A DNA stretch of 8,375 nt from JAXDLH01 sp034666705 (GTDB lineage Bacteria > Chloroflexota > UBA6077 > SHYK01), in the NCBI GenBank assembly GCA_034666705.1, contig JAXDLH010000309.1, positions 1-8,375 on the forward strand. Reading direction: 5' to 3'. Numbering within the stretch: position 1 is the first letter of the stretch; every line of letters begins with the position of its first letter. This document shows, one piece after another, positions 6,005-8,375 of this stretch. The notes beneath the pieces were generated by a model. It did not search any database. It had not been told where the DNA came from and saw nothing but the letters and a program-made list of their open reading frames with translations. Both the position numbers and the translations under genes were made by a program.

Positions 6005-6348
6005 AGGAGGTCCGACCGGGCTGATGTTGGCGAGCGAGCTGGCGGTGCCGATCTATCGCGGACGTGGGTGACCGGTTTCGCGCAGGACGACACCGGCGTC
6101 GACGTCGAACTGTCCGACGGCCCGTCGCGACGGCGGACTACCTCGTCGGGTGCGATGGTGGACGCAGTCTGATTCGGAAGGGCGCCGGCATCGAGTTCCC
6201 CGGGTGGGATCCGACAACGAGCAGCCTGATCGCTGAGGTCGAGCTGGCCGAGGAGCCGGAATGGGGCCTACGCCGCGACGCGCTCGGGATCCATTCCTTG
6301 AGCAGCATGGGAGATGGGAGTCCGGTGAGACGCTGCGACATTCGTTAG
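6003..6348 (+). pseudogene. Decayed FAD-dependent aromatic monooxygenase, internally deleted and frameshifted
   Basis: Pieces of a PheA/TfdB-family flavin hydroxylase appear in order in three frames. GGGPTGLMLASELA (6003-6044) is the N-terminal FAD-binding GxGxxG region. It is joined directly to VPIYRGR, then in the next frame VTGFAQDDTGVDVELSDG (about 6068-6121), then in the third ADYLVGCDGGRSLIRKGAGIEFPGWDPTTSSLIAEVELAEEPEWGL and further (the DG/GD motif is YLVGCDGGRS) ending at TAG 6346-6348. In intact relatives about 90-100 residues separate LMLASELA from the VPIYRG segment, so an internal deletion is inferred. Two one-base losses (near 6066 and near 6125-6137) explain the frame changes. 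The C-terminal half of the enzyme is missing. Rifampin monooxygenase (Rox) belongs to the same broad class and rph is next door, but this relic is too damaged to assign. Confidence 0.8.
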
Positions 6349-6360
6349 AGAACGCACAAG

Positions 6361-6368
6361 GGAGGGAG
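6361..6368 (+). promoter_or_regulatory. Ribosome binding site of rph
   Basis: GGAGGGAG lies immediately upstream of ATG 6372, with GGAGG ending 6 nt before the start. I saw no clear promoter and no inverted repeat resembling the rifamycin-associated element described upstream of some actinomycete rifampin-resistance genes. Confidence 0.75.
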
Positions 6369-6371
6369 CGG

Positions 6372-8375
6372 ATGGACTGCTACGCGTTGGGTTTCCAGGA
6401 GATCGACCAGACGCAGGTCGCGGTCGTTGGCGGCAAGGGCGCGCACCTGGGGGAGCTTTCGCGGATCGAAGGCCTCCGCGTGCCGCCTGGCTTTTGCGTG
6501 ACGACGGACGCCTTCCAGCGGATCATGGCGGAAGCGCCCTCGATCGACGATCGGCTCGAGCGGCTGTCGCGCCTGCAGCCGGACGACCGAGAGGCGATCC
6601 GCGCGCTCAGCGCGGAGATCCGCCGGACCGTCGAAGGGATCGCCATCCCCGACGATCTGGCGGCGGCGATTACCCGCCCGCTCGCCCAACTCGGCGAGCA
6701 AGCCGCCTACGCCGTCCGATCCAGTGCCACGGCGGAGGATTTGCCCACCGCCTCCTTCGCGGGCCAGCAGGACACATACCTGAACGTCGTGGGGCCGGCG
6801 GCGATCCTCCAGCACGTCAGCCGGTGCTGGGCCTCGCTCTTCACCGAGCGGGCCGTGACCTACCGCCTGCAGAACGGCTTGGACCACGGGAAGGTCCACA
6901 TGGCCGTGGTCGTGCAGCAGATGGTCTTCCCCCAGGCGGCCGGCATCCTTTTCACGGCCGACCCCATCACGGGCAACCGGAAGGTCGTCTCCGTGGAGGC
7001 CAGCTTCGGTCTCGGCGAGGCCCTGGTCTCCGGCTTGGTGAACCCGGACGTCTATAAAGTGCGCGACGGCGAGGTCGTCGCCAGGACGATTGCTACCAAG
7101 CAGCTTGCCATCCACGCCTCGCCGGCCGGCGGGACGCAGCAACAGGCGATCGAGCCGGAGCGGCAGGACCAGCCAGCGCTGACGGATGCGCAGGTCGTGC
7201 AGCTCGCGCAGCTCGGCCGGCGGATCGAAGCGCACTTCGGCCGCCCCCAGGATATCGAATGGTGCCTGGTCGATGATGGCTTCCAGATCGTCCAGAGCCG
7301 ACCGATTACCACGCTATTCCCCATCCCCGCGACGGGCGACCGAGAGAACCACGTCTACATCTCCGTCGGTCATCAGCAGATGATGACCGACCCTATGAAG
7401 CCTCTTGGGCTCTCTTTCTGGCAGATGACGACCCCCCGGCCCATGGCCGAGGCCGGCGGGAGGCTGTTCGTCGACGTCACCCAGATCCTGGCTTCGCCGG
7501 CGAGCCGCGCGGGCCTCCTGGGGGCCGTGGGGAAATCCGATCCGCTGATCGGGGACGCGCTGCAGACCATTGTCGAGCGCGAGGACTTCCTACCGTCCCT
7601 CCCGGACGAGGGTCCCGCCTGGGCGCCGCCCAGCAGCGGGCCCGCCCCGATCGAGTCCGATCCGGCCATCGTTGCCGAGCTGATCGGGCGCAGCCAGGCC
7701 TCCATCGCCGCTTTGAAGCGCGACATCCAGACGAAGTCCGGATCGGCGCTCCTCGACTTCATCCTGGCGGACATCCAGGAGCTGAGGCGGCTCTTGTTCG
7801 ATCCGCAAAGCCGTCGGGTGTTCATGACGGCGATGGAGGCCGCCTGGTGGCTCAACGAGCAGCTACAGGCGTGGCTGGGCGAGAAGAATGCGGCCGACAC
7901 GCTCACGCAGTCCGTCCCCCACAACATCACGTCGGAGATGGGGCTGGCGCTCCTGGACGTCGCGGACGTGATCCGCCCGCATCCGGACGTGGTGGCCTTT
8001 CTGCGTCAGGTCGAGGACGAGGGCTTCCTGGACGAGCTCCCCAAGCTCGCGGGCGGGCGGGAAGCGCGAGACGCCATCCGGGCCTGGCTCGACAAGTACG
8101 GCATGCGCTGCGTCGGTGAGATCGACATCACGAGGCCGCGTTGGAGCGAACGCCCCACCACGCTCGTGCCCTTGATCCTCGGCAACGTCAAGAACTTCGA
8201 GCCTGGCGCCGCCGAGCGACGCTTCGAGCAAGGACGGCAGGAGGCCTGGAAGAAGGAACAGGAGCTGCTCGAGCGCTTGCGGGCCTTGCCGGACGGGGAG
8301 CGGAAGGCCGAAGAGACCAGGCGAATGATCGACCGGGTCCGGACCTTCATCGGGTACCGGGAGTATCCGAAGTAC
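6372..8375 (+). CDS. rph: Rifamycin-inactivating phosphotransferase (rifampin phosphotransferase), 3' end outside window
   Basis: The gene is open for 668 codons to the window edge; family members are about 860-870 residues. Rph is a dikinase-like cytoplasmic enzyme that uses ATP to phosphorylate the ansa-chain hydroxyl of rifamycins, yielding AMP and phosphate, and so inactivates the drug. The N-terminal ATP-grasp domain (about 1-320) shows GGKGAHLGELSRIEG (20-34, Lys22), YAVRSSATAEDLP (113-125, Arg116), SFAGQQDTYLN, GILFTADPITGNRK, EASFGLGEALVSGLVNPD and QDIEWC...QIVQSRPITTLF (293-315). The rifampin-binding domain starts near 327 (VYISVGHQQMMTDPMKPLGL) and runs past 660. The C-terminal swivelling domain with the phosphohistidine (His825 in the Listeria enzyme) lies beyond the edge, so its presence cannot be checked. 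High similarity to remembered Listeria-type Rph blocks separates it from ordinary PEP synthase. Start ATG 6372 is supported by the RBS and by alignment to family N-termini. No frameshift is seen, in contrast to the ruined sequence just upstream. Confidence 0.93.
   Translation, partial: MDCYALGFQEIDQTQVAVVGGKGAHLGELSRIEGLRVPPGFCVTTDAFQRIMAEAPSIDDRLERLSRLQPDDREAIRALSAEIRRTVEGIAIPDDLAAAITRPLAQLGEQAAYAVRSSATAEDLPTASFAGQQDTYLNVVGPAAILQHVSRCWASLFTERAVTYRLQNGLDHGKVHMAVVVQQMVFPQAAGILFTADPITGNRKVVSVEASFGLGEALVSGLVNPDVYKVRDGEVVARTIATKQLAIHASPAGGTQQQAIEPERQDQPALTDAQVVQLAQLGRRIEAHFGRPQDIEWCLVDDGFQIVQSRPITTLFPIPATGDRENHVYISVGHQQMMTDPMKPLGLSFWQMTTPRPMAEAGGRLFVDVTQILASPASRAGLLGAVGKSDPLIGDALQTIVEREDFLPSLPDEGPAWAPPSSGPAPIESDPAIVAELIGRSQASIAALKRDIQTKSGSALLDFILADIQELRRLLFDPQSRRVFMTAMEAAWWLNEQLQAWLGEKNAADTLTQSVPHNITSEMGLALLDVADVIRPHPDVVAFLRQVEDEGFLDELPKLAGGREARDAIRAWLDKYGMRCVGEIDITRPRWSERPTTLVPLILGNVKNFEPGAAERRFEQGRQEAWKKEQELLERLRALPDGERKAEETRRMIDRVRTFIGYREYPKY

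Noticed and set aside
6064..6348. A short intact gene (94 codons) upstream of rph
   Set aside because: Only the part from ADYLVGCDGG onward matches a family; the first residues are an out-of-frame reading of the same monooxygenase, so this is pseudogene debris.
6300..6371. Rifamycin-associated element upstream of rph
   Set aside because: I looked for an inverted GGGGCTT...AAGCCCC-type repeat and saw none between the relic and the start codon.
6345..7235. Minus-strand open frame (296 codons) opposite rph
   Set aside because: Shadow of the conserved ATP-grasp coding sequence; its product resembles nothing I recognise.
1..8375. CRISPR array, tRNA, rRNA or replication origin
   Set aside because: No regularly spaced repeats, no tRNA-like cloverleaf and no iteron or DnaA-box cluster were seen.

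Overview
The window is GC-rich and carries genes on the + strand only. It reads as an ordinary bacterial chromosome segment cut up by mobile-element scars. A secreted fibronectin-III protein with a Pro/Thr-rich tail, a lipoprotein peptide-binding protein, a DGPF/ECF sigma pair and a rifampin phosphotransferase would fit a Chloroflexota (Thermomicrobia-like) or actinobacterial genome. This is an inference from gene style only; no rRNA or marker gene is present.

Layout. (1) 2-490: 3' part of a short-chain dehydrogenase/reductase. It overlaps by four bases (ATGA) with 487-2238, a family 5 (peptide/nickel-type) ABC substrate-binding lipoprotein. (2) 2515-3924: an exported protein with an unrecognised N-terminal region, two FN3 domains that each carry a matching Cys pair, and a Pro/Thr tail. 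(3) 3925-4309: a gene-poor stretch. It holds a possible minus-strand transposase 3' remnant with an IS-end-like sequence, an 11-bp-stem hairpin, and an ECF-type promoter candidate. (4) 4310-5862: a two-gene operon of a DGPF/YCII protein and an ECF42-type sigma factor with a long C-terminal helical/TPR extension, the genes overlapping by 7 nt. (5) 5822-6348: a scar made of the left end and N-terminus of an IS5-family transposase fused to a flavin monooxygenase relic that is internally deleted and frameshifted. The left end of the IS supplies the last 13 codons of the sigma factor. (6) 6372-8375: rph, a rifamycin-inactivating phosphotransferase, open at the window edge; its ATP-grasp and most of its rifampin-binding domain are present.

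How it works together. The SDR/SBP pair is probably the tail of a transporter/metabolic operon lying upstream. The DGPF/sigma pair is a known self-contained regulatory module, and a TGTCCA-N17-CGTC sequence upstream suggests autoregulation. rph is an intact resistance gene with its own ribosome binding site, sitting beside the ruins of a monooxygenase of the broad class that also contains rifampin monooxygenases. The most informative part of the window is this decayed junction, where several rearrangements can be read base by base. I see no evidence of a wholly new multi-gene system.
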